From NCBI RefSeq assembly GCF_020215705.1, contig NZ_JAIWNB010000015.1, positions 172,602 through 236,601 on the forward strand: a stretch of 64,000 nucleotides of DNA, given 5' to 3'. This DNA comes from Nonomuraea aurantiaca (GTDB taxonomy: Bacteria; Actinomycetota; Actinomycetes; Streptosporangiales; Streptosporangiaceae). Below are positions 9,201-16,587 of this stretch, piece by piece (positions within the stretch are counted from its first letter, which is position 1; each line of letters starts with the position of its first letter). Both the position numbers and the translations under genes were made by a program. The notes beneath the pieces were generated by a model. The model did no database searches and was not told the origin of the DNA. It saw only the letters and a program-made list of their open reading frames with translations.

Positions 9201-9940
9201 AGCTCGGCTTCGAGGTCGCGTTCAAACTGGCCGGGCTGGGCCGTGTGGCCCTCCTGGCGGGCCGGTTCGAGCGAGCCGACCACTATCACGAGCGGGCCAG
9301 GCTGCTGGCCGTGGAACAGTCCTACAAGGCCGCGGAGGAGCATGCCGTGCTCGGGCTGGCACTGAGCGCCAGGCGGCAGGGCGACTATGTGCGGGCGGAA
9401 GGGCTCCTGACGCCGTGGCTCGGCTGGCTGCGCGAGGTGCGGGGGACACCTGGCATCGCGTTCGTCCTGGCCGAGCTGGGGTTCGCCGCCGAGCAGCGCG
9501 GTGACGCCGGGACGGCGCTGGCCAGGCAGCGGCAGGGCTACGAGGCGGCCCGGGCCACCGGCGACCCGAGAGCGGTCGCGCTCGCCTTGGAAGGGCTGGC
9601 GGGCGCGCGATCACTGTCACTGTCACTCACGGCCGAGCAGACCGGGAACGGACGACCGGCCTACTGGGAGGCGGCCGAAATGCTTGGTGCGGCGGCCGCG
9701 CTCAGGGAGGCGGTGGGCGTACCCCTGCCCGCCCCGGAGCGGGCCGACGTGGACCGGATCACCGCCAGGCTGCGTGCGGCGATGGGTGCGGAGTTCGACG
9801 TGGCGCACGCCTCAGGACGTGGGAAACTCCGCGACCACTTCCCAGGCGCCGTCGGAACCGGGCCCGGCGTAGAGGCGGCCGCCCAGCGCCTCCACCCGCT
9901 CGGTCATCCCGACCAGCCCGAACCCGCCGCCCAGGCGTGA
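6266..9940 (+). CDS. AfsR/SARP-type BTAD regulator with NB-ARC ATPase and TPR-like C-terminus
   Basis: Large regulator (about 1224 aa). Domain order: winged-helix DNA-binding domain (about 1-90, VSFGVLGPLAVW onward), BTAD helical domain, NB-ARC/AAA ATPase with Walker A GPGGVGKTRLAL and Walker B VLLVLDNCEHL, then a TPR-like helical region. Three in-frame tandem-repeat arrays interrupt it at 6581-6688 (27 bp), 7682-7861 (15 bp) and 8558-8731 (18 bp); all keep the frame and lie in linkers. The start is GTG 6266 (or 6263); no clear Shine-Dalgarno is seen. The last 43 codons overlap the convergent histidine kinase gene. Regulators of this type often control secondary metabolism, but no biosynthetic cluster is in view. 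Confidence 0.88.
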   Translation: MSFGVLGPLAVWTDDGRPIQVTEPRMRALLADLLAHGGGPVSMDRLIHDLWGERPSRNPVGTLQARVSQLRRALGDPGSIVHTPAGYRLAHADPSRAGDRREARHSGVALDAGRSRAAPGEGRSRVALEEGRFRVALDADRFRELVGERAADPRERAAQLHEALSLWRGPAYADLADEEFLRPEIARLEELRLAALEEQAEVRLALGENVDLADLVSRHPLRERLRAQHMTALYRAGRQSEALASYGELRERLAEELGLDPTPELAALQEAILRQDPSLVRQATPPAAQPPRSNLPSPLTELIGRDAEVAQARALLDAARLVTLTGPGGVGKTRLALETARSLLDCSTAAPDESTAFSDGVWLVELGGLTDVAEAVAGVLGVRDDDAAPLPPRLATALAAKRVLLVLDNCEHLVEEAAELISVLLRAAPGLRILATSREPLRVTGERVHVVPPLTEPDAVRLFTVRAGIEPNTATSDATSAGATSSGVTSRAVASRDVTSGAATPSDTTSTGATTSGAATLGAATTGGTSGPSKSNEVGEVVATICRRLDGLPLALELAATRVRALGVREVAERLDDRFRLLSSGMRDAPSRQRTLRAVIDWSWDLLSDHERVVLRRLAVHADGCALEAAEAVCAEPGVDVVDVLARLVDRSLVVVSAGPRYRLLESVAVYCAERLVEAGEHGRIAVRHARYYTALAERADLRGPGQRQWLERLDTETANLRLALSGPEPLRLVNALAWYWFLRGRRGEARRSLATALSSATPAPGAVSGFGAASESSVAWGPGAASGSSVAWGSGAVSGSSVAWGASVALGSGAIPRSGVAPAAPATDLTAGRAAVASVWLAGMALSVGEPAPPVRVAGLDVEGRALADWFLTHVRWAYGDHAAHEAAASRALAAFEALGDRWGIAAALSLRAKLAVGRGDLAAMERDGRRSLELFVALGDAWGRLEAMDALDRLAEIRGDYAEAARLREEQLRLAEELGFEVAFKLAGLGRVALLAGRFERADHYHERARLLAVEQSYKAAEEHAVLGLALSARRQGDYVRAEGLLTPWLGWLREVRGTPGIAFVLAELGFAAEQRGDAGTALARQRQGYEAARATGDPRAVALALEGLAGARSLSLSLTAEQTGNGRPAYWEAAEMLGAAAALREAVGVPLPAPERADVDRITARLRAAMGAEFDVAHASGRGKLRDHFPGAVGTGPGVEAAAQRLHPLGHPDQPEPAAQA
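6581..6688 (+). repeat. 27-bp in-frame minisatellite, four copies
   Basis: Four consecutive 27-bp units start at 6581, 6608, 6635 and 6662 and share the core CGTGTCGCGCTGGA. They encode nine-residue repeats of the type SRVALEEGR between the winged-helix and BTAD domains of the regulator. Confidence 0.8.
7682..7861 (+). repeat. 15-bp in-frame minisatellite, about twelve copies
   Basis: A 15-bp unit related to GCGACCTCCGCGGGC repeats from 7682 to 7861. It inserts about 60 Thr/Ser/Gly/Ala residues into the NB-ARC region between AVRLFTVRA and ICRRLDGLPLALELAA. Read one frame over, the same DNA encodes GRDLx units resembling pentapeptide repeats. Confidence 0.85.
8558..8731 (+). repeat. 18-bp in-frame minisatellite, about ten copies
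   Basis: Units of 18 bp start at 8558 and alternate between CCGGAGCCGTCTCGGG-like and CCAGTGTCGCCTGGGG-like versions, giving a 36-bp higher-order period. They encode Gly/Ala/Ser/Trp repeats at the start of the C-terminal helical region. Confidence 0.85.
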
Positions 9941-10951
9941 GAGCCGGGGATCCGCGGCTGAGCCGAAGTTGCGGATGCGCAGCAGCACGAGCTGGTCGAA
10001 CCGGCGCAGCTCGGCCTCGACCCAGCTGGCCCCCGGCGCGTGCTTGCGGATGTTGGTGAGCGCCTCCCGCAGCACCCGGTGGACCGTCGTCATGACCTCC
10101 GGCGCCAGGGTGTGGTCGTCGATGCCGGATCCGATCTCGAACGCGACGCGCGGCCCGTTCTCCGAGAACCGTTCTGTCAGCAGCCGCAGATCGGCCAGCG
10201 ACGTGCCGGGGGTCCTGGCGGCCTCGTCCTCGGCCCGCAGCACGGTGACCAGGCGCCGCATCGAGGTGAGCGCGTCCGTCCCGGCGCTGGCGATGGCGTC
10301 GAGGGCGGGCAGCACGGCGTCGGGCTTCATGCCGGCGACCGTGCGGGCGGCCTGCGCCTGTACGACGATGCCGGTGATGTGGTGGGCGACCAGGTCGTGC
10401 AGTTCCCTGGCCAGCTCCAGGCGCTCCGCACGCCGTACGGAATGGACGGCCTCCTTGCGGCGCTCCTGCTGGAAGCGGAGGTAGCCGCCGACGGCGGCGG
10501 TCATCGTCCACGCGGTGAAGAGGATGAACGAGAAGACCAGCTTGTTGTGGGGATCACGCGAGGCGCCCTCTGCCATGAGGACGACCAGCGCGGCGCCCCC
10601 GAACACCGCGGCCCGCTTGACCGGCTCGACGTGACGCAGCACGCCGATCGTCAGGATGATCAGCGCGCCGGTCTCCGCCGAGCCGGGCGCGCCCGCGAAC
10701 TCGCTGACGGCGATCACCAGCGAGACGACGAGCGAGAGGGCCAGCATGGCGACGAACGTCTCGACCCGGAAACGGCGCCGCAGGACGGCGGCCGCGATGC
10801 CCGCGATCCCGCAGACCGGCACGAGCCACTGGACGCCGCCCCTGGTGCCGGCTATGGCGAGGTCCATGAGGAGCATCATGGCCAGCCAGCCGATCGCCGC
10901 GATGTCGCTCAGCCGGCGGATCCAATAGACGACACGCTTGCCTTCCCCCAC
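9812..10951 (-). CDS. NarL-type sensor histidine kinase (orphan)
   Basis: Membrane histidine kinase of 379 aa. Five or six hydrophobic segments fill residues about 10-150. A HisKA_3 dimerisation helix follows with the phosphoacceptor in ELARELHDLVAHH, then an HATPase_c domain with N-box REALTNIRKHA and G-box GFGLVGMTERVEALGG. Start GTG 10951 is an estimate: the frame is open further upstream but that part is compositionally unlike a protein. No response regulator is adjacent, so its partner is elsewhere. The 3' end overlaps the convergent BTAD regulator by 129 bp. Confidence 0.88.
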   Translation of the reverse strand: MGEGKRVVYWIRRLSDIAAIGWLAMMLLMDLAIAGTRGGVQWLVPVCGIAGIAAAVLRRRFRVETFVAMLALSLVVSLVIAVSEFAGAPGSAETGALIILTIGVLRHVEPVKRAAVFGGAALVVLMAEGASRDPHNKLVFSFILFTAWTMTAAVGGYLRFQQERRKEAVHSVRRAERLELARELHDLVAHHITGIVVQAQAARTVAGMKPDAVLPALDAIASAGTDALTSMRRLVTVLRAEDEAARTPGTSLADLRLLTERFSENGPRVAFEIGSGIDDHTLAPEVMTTVHRVLREALTNIRKHAPGASWVEAELRRFDQLVLLRIRNFGSAADPRLSRLGGGFGLVGMTERVEALGGRLYAGPGSDGAWEVVAEFPTS

Positions 10952-11092
10952 CCCTGGGAGCCTAAGCCGCAAGTCGGATGGTGGGCATCGACCGTTCGGT
11001 TGAGGGGGCTCGCCGAGGACCAGTCCTTCAGCGGAGGCGGAGGCGGGGGGCCGTCGACGAAGCTGGTACATGTCCGGAAGGGGGACGGGAAA

Positions 11093-11302
11093 ATGATTGT
11101 CATTGGGTTCGTACTACTGGGTGTCGGTCTGGTTGTGGGTCTGCTGCTGGCGCTGGCCGACCCGGTGCTGCTCTCCCGCATCAACGGGGAGCACGCGGAG
11201 GGTGGCAGCGGCCGCCACATCCAGGTGCCGGCACGCGACGCCGATGTCATACCGCTGGCGCCGCGGGCGGGCGGCGACAGGAAGAAGCCTCAAGCAGCCT
11301 GA
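11093..11302 (+). CDS. small single-span membrane protein
   Basis: A 69-aa protein with an N-terminal hydrophobic helix (MIVIGFVLLGVGLVVGLLLA) and a hydrophilic, basic tail ending DRKKPQAA, probably cytoplasmic. AAGGGGGACGGGAAA lies just before ATG 11093. It is divergent from the histidine kinase. I do not recognise the family. The helix, the strong Shine-Dalgarno and the codon-like third-position GC support a real gene. Confidence 0.7.
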   Translation: MIVIGFVLLGVGLVVGLLLALADPVLLSRINGEHAEGGSGRHIQVPARDADVIPLAPRAGGDRKKPQAA

Positions 11303-11366
11303 GACCTGGCTCGCGCGGGGCATGACGCGAGAGCCGCGCGGGCGCGGTTGGGGACGGCGCCCGCCT

Positions 11367-11401
11367 CGGCCCGCGGTCCGTGGGGAACGGGCCGCGGGCC
11401 G
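11367..11401. terminator. perfect 10-bp stem upstream of metB
   Basis: CGGCCCGCGG (11367-11376) pairs with CCGCGGGCCG (11392-11401) around a 15-nt loop. It follows the small membrane protein and ends 20 bp before the metB start, overlapping its expected promoter, so it may end upstream transcription. Confidence 0.6.
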
Positions 11402-11420
11402 CTTCCGTTACCGTGGGCCT

Positions 11421-12560
11421 ATGACGAACGGTTTCGAAACCCTGGCGATCCACGCAGGTCAGGAGCCTGACCCGCTTACCGGCGCGGTCGTGCCGCCGAT
11501 CTATGCGACGTCCACCTACAAGCAGGACGGCGTGGGTGGCCTGCGTTCCGGATATGAGTACAGCCGCTCGGCCAACCCGACCAGGACCGCGCTGGAAGAG
11601 GCGCTGGCCGCGGTCGAGGGGGGCGCGCGCGGGCTGGCGTTCGCGTCGGGCCTGGCGGCCGAGGACACCCTGCTGCGCGCTCTCTGTCAGCCGCAGGACC
11701 ACGTCGTGATCCCCAACGACGCCTACGGCGGTACGTACCGGCTGTTCGCGAAGGTCGGTGAGCGCTGGGGCCTGCACTATGACCCGGTGCCGCTCGGCGA
11801 CCTCGACGCCGTGGCCGCGGCGATGACCCAGAAGACGCGGATCGTCTGGGTGGAGACGCCGACGAACCCGCTGCTCGGCATCGCCGACATCGCCGCGCTC
11901 GCCCAGCTGGCCCATGACAACGGGGCGCTGCTGGTCGTCGACAACACCTTCGCCTCGCCCTACCTGCAGCAGCCGCTCGCGCTGGGCGCGGACGTGGTCG
12001 TGCACTCCACCACCAAGTACGTCGGCGGCCACTCCGACGTGGTCGGCGGCGCGCTGATCGCGGCCGACGAGTCGGTCGGCGCGGAGCTGGCCTTCCACCA
12101 GAACGCGATGGGCGCGGTGGCCGGGCCGTTCGACGCCTGGCTGACGCTGCGCGGGCTCAAGACCCTGGGTGTACGGATGGACCGCCACTGCGACAACGCC
12201 GAGCGGATCGTCGATCTGCTGCTCGCGCACCCGCGCGTGACGCAGGTGCTCTACCCGGGAATGGGTGACCACCCCGGGCACGAGGTGGCCGCCAAGCAGA
12301 TGAAGCGGTTCGGCGGCATGGTGTCGTTCCGCGTCGCGGGCGGCGAGGCCGAGGCCGTCGAGGTGTGCAACCGGGCGAAGCTGTTCACGCTGGGCGAGTC
12401 GCTGGGCGGTGTCGAGTCGCTCATCGAGCACCCGGGCAGGATGACGCACGCCTCGGCGGCCGGCTCACCGCTGGAGGTGCCCGCCGACCTGGTGCGGCTG
12501 TCGGTCGGCATCGAGACGGTCGACGACCTGCTCGCCGACCTCACGCAGGCGCTCGGCTAG
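11421..12560 (+). CDS. metB: cystathionine gamma-synthase / gamma-lyase
   Basis: Cys/Met-metabolism PLP enzyme of 379 aa. It makes cystathionine from an activated homoserine and cysteine, or cleaves cystathionine; the direction cannot be told from sequence. The Schiff-base lysine is in VVHSTTKYVGGHSD, the PLP-stacking Tyr in YEYSRSANPTR, and the Asp in VVDNTFASPYLQQP. ATG 11421 lacks a Shine-Dalgarno, but TACCGT ends six bases before it, suggesting a leaderless mRNA. With cbs at 3975 it completes transsulfuration, in the order known from mycobacteria. Confidence 0.95.
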   Translation: MTNGFETLAIHAGQEPDPLTGAVVPPIYATSTYKQDGVGGLRSGYEYSRSANPTRTALEEALAAVEGGARGLAFASGLAAEDTLLRALCQPQDHVVIPNDAYGGTYRLFAKVGERWGLHYDPVPLGDLDAVAAAMTQKTRIVWVETPTNPLLGIADIAALAQLAHDNGALLVVDNTFASPYLQQPLALGADVVVHSTTKYVGGHSDVVGGALIAADESVGAELAFHQNAMGAVAGPFDAWLTLRGLKTLGVRMDRHCDNAERIVDLLLAHPRVTQVLYPGMGDHPGHEVAAKQMKRFGGMVSFRVAGGEAEAVEVCNRAKLFTLGESLGGVESLIEHPGRMTHASAAGSPLEVPADLVRLSVGIETVDDLLADLTQALG

Positions 12561-12613
12561 GAACCCGGTACGACCGTCAGGACGCTCGGTCAGGCACCTG
12601 GTACGACCATCAG
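12557..12613 (-). repeat. duplicated 3' end (with stop codon) of the DUF2269-like gene
   Basis: The last eight codons of the membrane-protein gene (12613-12590, ending TGA) recur 33 bp downstream at 12580-12557 (19 of 24 identical, ending TAG). The copy stays in frame and overlaps the metB stop. Confidence 0.75.
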
Positions 12614-13024
12614 GAACAGGATCACCAGCCAGATCAGGGACAGCAGCCCGCTGATGGCGGCGATCCTGCCGTTCTGCACCTTCGCGTCGTCTTCCGGGGT
12701 CTCGGTGCCGAGGACCCGGACGGCGGCGCGCAGGTCGCGGTCGATGATGACGAGCAGCACGGCGGCCACGATGAACAGCGTCATCGAGGCCGTCATGTAC
12801 CACTTGCCGAGCACGCCGCCGCCGATCGACATGCCGACGGCCAGCCCGAAGATCAGCACACCCAGCGAACCGATGCTGTAGATCCGGGTGGTCCGCTGGA
12901 TGTTCTGCAGGACGGGCACGTTCTTGCCGCGGATGGCCCGCGGCGCGGCCATGGTGGCCGCGGTGAGCGGGCCGATCGTGAAGATCGCGAAGCCGATGTG
13001 CAGCCAGAGAAGCAGGGACGACAT
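12590..13024 (-). CDS. DUF2269-like integral membrane protein
   Basis: A 144-aa protein with four predicted transmembrane helices (LLLWLHIGFAIFTIG, IGSLGVLIFGLAVGMSI, ASMTLFIVAAVLLVIID and GLLSLIWLVILFLMVVP). The family is uncharacterised, with a conserved N-terminal histidine. Start ATG 13024 lies ten bases after the stop of the 41-aa gene upstream. It has no good Shine-Dalgarno of its own, so coupled translation is likely. It converges on metB. Confidence 0.7.
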   Translation of the reverse strand: MSSLLLWLHIGFAIFTIGPLTAATMAAPRAIRGKNVPVLQNIQRTTRIYSIGSLGVLIFGLAVGMSIGGGVLGKWYMTASMTLFIVAAVLLVIIDRDLRAAVRVLGTETPEDDAKVQNGRIAAISGLLSLIWLVILFLMVVPGA

Positions 13025-13034
13025 GCGAAGGAGA

Positions 13035-13160
13035 CTAGTCCCCGACGATCTCGCCCGTGGACTCGACACTCTGTTTACCCTCTGAGGAGCAGCGCATGAT
13101 GAGCTCGGTGGCCGCGATCGCGACCACCATGAGCACGATCAGAAGAATCATGGCAATCAT
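13035..13160 (-). CDS. 41-aa membrane micro-protein
   Basis: A short gene: ATG 13160 is preceded by a near-perfect AAGGAGGGGGG at a six-base spacing. It encodes an N-terminal hydrophobic helix (MIAMILLIVLMVVAIAATEL) followed by a hydrophilic tail with one cysteine (IMRCSSEGKQS). It ends at TAG 13035, ten bases before the DUF2269-like gene, and looks like the first gene of a two-gene operon. The family is unknown. It could be a small partner of the downstream four-helix protein. Confidence 0.7.
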   Translation of the reverse strand: MIAMILLIVLMVVAIAATELIMRCSSEGKQSVESTGEIVGD

Positions 13161-13225
13161 GGAGCCCCCCTCCTTCCCCGTGGCGGACGTGAATATCGTC
13201 CGTAATGACTAGACGCTCTGGCAAC

Positions 13226-13251
13226 GGAATAAGTTCAGCGCGGGTATGGTT
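13226..13251 (+). promoter_or_regulatory. sigma-R-type promoter
   Basis: GGAAT (13226-13230), 18 bases, then GTT (13249-13251) matches the known actinomycete sigma-R consensus GGAAT-N18/19-GTT. The expected start near 13259 leaves about 40 nt of leader before the AAGGGG at 13286. Confidence 0.6.
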
Positions 13252-13300
13252 GACCACCGTCGCTTTTTCCTTACCGTCTGGGCACAAGGGGGTGCCGTCC

Positions 13301-13723
13301 GTGGCCATCAGGCATGTCGAGCCGTATACCGACGAGTGGCTGCAGCAGCCGACCGGCTATGTGCAGCGGGTCGTCGACCTGCTCGAAGCCGAGGTCGCCG
13401 ACTGGTGGGAGGGCCCCTGCGAGCCGCGTGGCGCGACCGTCCGCCTGGTGGACGGCAGCGCGCTGGTGTGGGATGAGGAGAGCGGGTGGCGGCTCGGCTG
13501 CTTCGTCTCCGGCGGTCGCGGCGAGCACACCCAGCTCGACGGCGTCCGTTATCTGGGGGGCGGCCTGCTGCCCCGGCCCGAGCGTGTGCCGTCGGCGTTG
13601 AACGACGCCCGCACGGGCGTGGGCGCCAGCTCCGCCTGGCGCCCCTGCTACCGCTCGCACCGCAACTGCCGGGACGGCTTCGACGTCGCCCTCGACTTCT
13701 ACGCGCCCCTCGTCGACGCCTGA
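13301..13723 (+). CDS. conserved actinobacterial hypothetical protein
   Basis: Soluble acidic protein of 140 aa with no signal or membrane segment. It has an N-terminal helix (DEWLQQPTGYVQRVVDLLEAEV) and several conserved-looking aromatic stretches (ADWWEGPC, ALVWDEESGWRLG, SAWRPCYRSHRNCRDGFD). It may belong to the DUF6292-type family, but I am not certain. GTG 13301 follows AAGGGG by nine bases. The sigma-R-like promoter suggests thiol-stress control. Its end shows the short stop duplication GCCTGACCGCCTGA. Confidence 0.65.
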   Translation: MAIRHVEPYTDEWLQQPTGYVQRVVDLLEAEVADWWEGPCEPRGATVRLVDGSALVWDEESGWRLGCFVSGGRGEHTQLDGVRYLGGGLLPRPERVPSALNDARTGVGASSAWRPCYRSHRNCRDGFDVALDFYAPLVDA

Positions 13724-13804
13724 CCGCCTGAAGACGCGCCCTGGTCGTACGACTTCAAGGACGCGTTCAGGCAGCCAGGCGGCGTTCGGACAGCAAGCCC
13801 GCGG

Positions 13805-15760
13805 TCAGCGGGACCGGCGCACCCGCAGGAAGTCGCTCACCACGTACTCGCCCAGCCGATCCGCGCTGGGGGAGAACACGCGACCGCCGTTGCGCCGCGC
13901 CACCTCGTCCACGAACTCCTTGAGGCGGTCGTCTCCGGCCAGCATGAAGATGTTGAGCGTCGCCCGTCGCCGCGTCATCTTGTCCACCTCGGCCAGCGTG
14001 AGCTCCAGCGTCTCGGGCGACGGCGGCCACTCGAAGGCCGAATGCCCGTTGCGCATCAGGTGGGCCGTCGGCTCGCCGTCGGTGACCACGAGCACGACCG
14101 GCTCGAAGTCGGGATGGCGATCCAGGTGCCGGCCGGCGATGAGCAGGGCGTGGTGCAGGTTCGTTCCCTGGACCATGTCCCAGTCGAGCCCGGCCAGCTC
14201 GTCCGGCTGCAGCACCCGCGCGTAGTTGGAGAACCCGATGATCTGCACCGCGTCCTGCGGGAACTTGGACGCGACGAGCGCCTGAAGGGCGAGCGCGGTC
14301 TGCTTGGCCGCCGCCCAGGTACCCCGCAGGGCCATCGAGTAGGACAGGTCGACCAGCAGGCAGACGGCCGCCGCGCTGCGCCGCTCGGTCTCGGCCACCT
14401 CGAAGTCGTCGACCGAGAGGTGTACGGCGCCCGACTCGGACTGGACGCCGCCGTTGCGGACGCCGTTGACCAGCGTGCGGACCACGTCGATCGGCTGCTC
14501 GTCGCCGAACCGCCAGGGCCGCGACGAGCCGGTCAGCTCCCCGGCCGAGCCGGCGTCGCGCTGGTCGTGGTCGCCGCGCCGGCCCGCGTCGAGCGAGGCG
14601 AACACCCGGCGCAGCGCGGTCTCGCCGAGCCTCCTGACGGCCTTGGGGGTGAGCTCCAGCTTGCCCCGGCGGCGCAGGAGGTAGCCCTGCTCCTCCAGCT
14701 CGCGTTCGATCCGCTTGAGTGCCTCCAGGTCGTCGACCGCCGAGCGGCCGAGCGCGCGGCGGATCGCGGACTCGTCGACGTCGTCGAGCCTGGCGCCCGG
14801 GTAGTCCTGGCGGAGCGCGGTCTCCAGCTGTGAGAGGTCGGCCAGCTCCTCCAGGGCGGTGACGGCGTCGCCCATGCCCAGGGGCTCCTCGCCGGTCAGC
14901 CGTTCGGGGGCGTCCCAGGCCAGGTCGGGCCGGCGGGCCTGGAGGGACTCGCCGAGACGGCGCATCTCGTCGGACAGCCCCGCCTGGTCGAGCGTCTGGC
15001 TCATCAGGTTGGCCAGCTCCTCGCGCTGGGCCGGGGTCATCGAGGCGAGCATGCGCTGGGTCGCGGCGGCCCGCCGGGCCAGGACGTCGACCAGCTCGTC
15101 GAGGTCACGCGGCTTCTCCGGGAAGAGATCGCCGTATTCCTTCATGAACGCGTCGAAGTCCTGCTGGGTGTGCTGACCTCTGGCGTCCTTGTCGAGCATG
15201 TCGTTGAGGTCCGACATCATCTGCCGGACGCGCTCCATCGCGGCCGGGTCCGGCTGGGCCAGCGCGTCGCGCAGCCCTCTGAACTGGCTGTCGAGCACTT
15301 CGCGGCGCAGCAGGTCGCGCAGCTCCTCGAAGGTCTGCCTGGCGGCGGCGGAGCGCCACTCGTAGGGGGTCAGCTGCTGGATCGCGCTGGCCGTGTCGTC
15401 GGGCAGCGAGTCGAGCTCGCTCTCGCGCAGCCGCGCGTCGTCGGACGGGTCGGGGAACAGCTCGGCCCGCTCCTGGCCGATGGCCTTGTCGAGGAGCGCC
15501 CGCGCCCGCTCCAGCGTGCCGTCGAGCCGGCCGCTCTCGCGCAGGTCCCTGCGGCGCCGTCGTACCTCTCTGAGCATGTCGTCGAGACCCCGGCGGTCCT
15601 GGGCTCCGGGCAGCCCGCGCTTGAGCAGGTCGCGCAGGGCGTGCACGGGGGTGGAGCCGGACAGGATGGCGTCGCCCATCTCGTCGAGCGCGGCGCGCAC
15701 GTCGTACGGCGGGGCGAGGGGGTCGGGGCCATCGTTGTACTCGCCATAGCGGTAGGCCAT
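13805..15760 (-). CDS. VWA-domain protein, partner of the MoxR-type ATPase
   Basis: Cytoplasmic protein of about 651 aa. The first 400 residues are charged and helical. A C-terminal von Willebrand A domain carries the MIDAS motif DLSYSM, a TNLHHALLIAGRHL segment and VVTDGEP. This architecture resembles the VWA subunits (CoxE, BchD-like) that work with MoxR or ChlI-type AAA ATPases to remodel or load metal into a client; the ATPase is at 16588 on the same strand. Start ATG 15760 (MAYRYG); GTG codons at 15763 and 15769 are alternatives. It is also found beside such ATPases in other actinomycetes. Confidence 0.85.
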   Translation of the reverse strand: MAYRYGEYNDGPDPLAPPYDVRAALDEMGDAILSGSTPVHALRDLLKRGLPGAQDRRGLDDMLREVRRRRRDLRESGRLDGTLERARALLDKAIGQERAELFPDPSDDARLRESELDSLPDDTASAIQQLTPYEWRSAAARQTFEELRDLLRREVLDSQFRGLRDALAQPDPAAMERVRQMMSDLNDMLDKDARGQHTQQDFDAFMKEYGDLFPEKPRDLDELVDVLARRAAATQRMLASMTPAQREELANLMSQTLDQAGLSDEMRRLGESLQARRPDLAWDAPERLTGEEPLGMGDAVTALEELADLSQLETALRQDYPGARLDDVDESAIRRALGRSAVDDLEALKRIERELEEQGYLLRRRGKLELTPKAVRRLGETALRRVFASLDAGRRGDHDQRDAGSAGELTGSSRPWRFGDEQPIDVVRTLVNGVRNGGVQSESGAVHLSVDDFEVAETERRSAAAVCLLVDLSYSMALRGTWAAAKQTALALQALVASKFPQDAVQIIGFSNYARVLQPDELAGLDWDMVQGTNLHHALLIAGRHLDRHPDFEPVVLVVTDGEPTAHLMRNGHSAFEWPPSPETLELTLAEVDKMTRRRATLNIFMLAGDDRLKEFVDEVARRNGGRVFSPSADRLGEYVVSDFLRVRRSR

Positions 15761-15790
15761 CACGAACACACGCTAACCCGAGAACGAGGG

Positions 15791-16525
15791 CTACGCGTCC
15801 CCGAAGACCTCACGCACACCGGAGAGTTCGTTGACGTCCGGCACGTAATCGACCTGTACGAGCACCGGGTGCCCGACCGACTTGAGGGCTTTGGTGAAGT
15901 CGCGGCTCCCGCACGCCTTCTTGCCGAGGCCGTGCCCGTCGGCGTTGACCGGCCTGCCGGCCAGCCAGCCGTCGCCGCAGCGCCTGGTGGTCCTGGCGAA
16001 CGACATCAGGTTCGTGTAGCCGAGCTTGACCGTCCGGCCCGCCCGGGTGAACAGGACCGTCGTGTCGTCCACCCGCTTGACCGTGCCGCGGGCGGTGCGC
16101 GGCTCGGTCCACTTGGCGAGCACCTCATTGATCTTGACGGCCTCGGTGCCGCGATACTCGACGCGGACCGGCGCGGGCCCGGAGGCCAGCTTGTCGGTCA
16201 GGGCGTCGGGCTTGCAGACGGTGGTGCCCAGGCCCTTGCGGTCGATCGCCACCCGCCCCTCGGTCTCCTTGAGGTCGCAGGCGACGGTCACCCGCCGGAA
16301 CGCCGCCTTGGCGTAGTCGAGCCGCAGCTCCTTGGCGCCGGGGACGGCCTTGAACGTGTGGAGCGGCTTGCGGTACGTGGCGGCCATGGGCGTGACGCGG
16401 ATTTCGGTCGTGCCGGTCGCCCAGGCGTACCCGTACACGATCTTGGTGTCCGCGGCGTTGGCGGGCACGGCGAAAGCGCACAAGGCGGTGGCGCTCAGGG
16501 CGGTGGCACAGACAAGCAGACGCAT
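15791..16525 (-). CDS. secreted protein of unknown function
   Basis: A 244-aa protein with a clear Sec signal peptide (LLVCATALSATALCAFA, cleavage after PANA). The mature part is beta-rich with four cysteines that could form two disulfides (VTVACDLK, TTVCKPD, RRCGDGW, KKACGSRD). I do not recognise the family. It sits between the ATPase and VWA genes on the same strand, so it may share their transcript, but no functional link can be shown from sequence. Confidence 0.7.
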   Translation of the reverse strand: MRLLVCATALSATALCAFAVPANAADTKIVYGYAWATGTTEIRVTPMAATYRKPLHTFKAVPGAKELRLDYAKAAFRRVTVACDLKETEGRVAIDRKGLGTTVCKPDALTDKLASGPAPVRVEYRGTEAVKINEVLAKWTEPRTARGTVKRVDDTTVLFTRAGRTVKLGYTNLMSFARTTRRCGDGWLAGRPVNADGHGLGKKACGSRDFTKALKSVGHPVLVQVDYVPDVNELSGVREVFGDA

Positions 16526-16587
16526 GGGCGGTCTCCCCCGACGGCGTGATCAATCATCACGTTCGACGAGTGAGACCGCCCGAATGT

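Noticed and set aside
6266..10951. Secondary-metabolite cluster controlled by the SARP-like regulator
   Set aside because: No biosynthetic genes (PKS, NRPS, terpene cyclase) occur in the window; the neighbours are housekeeping genes.
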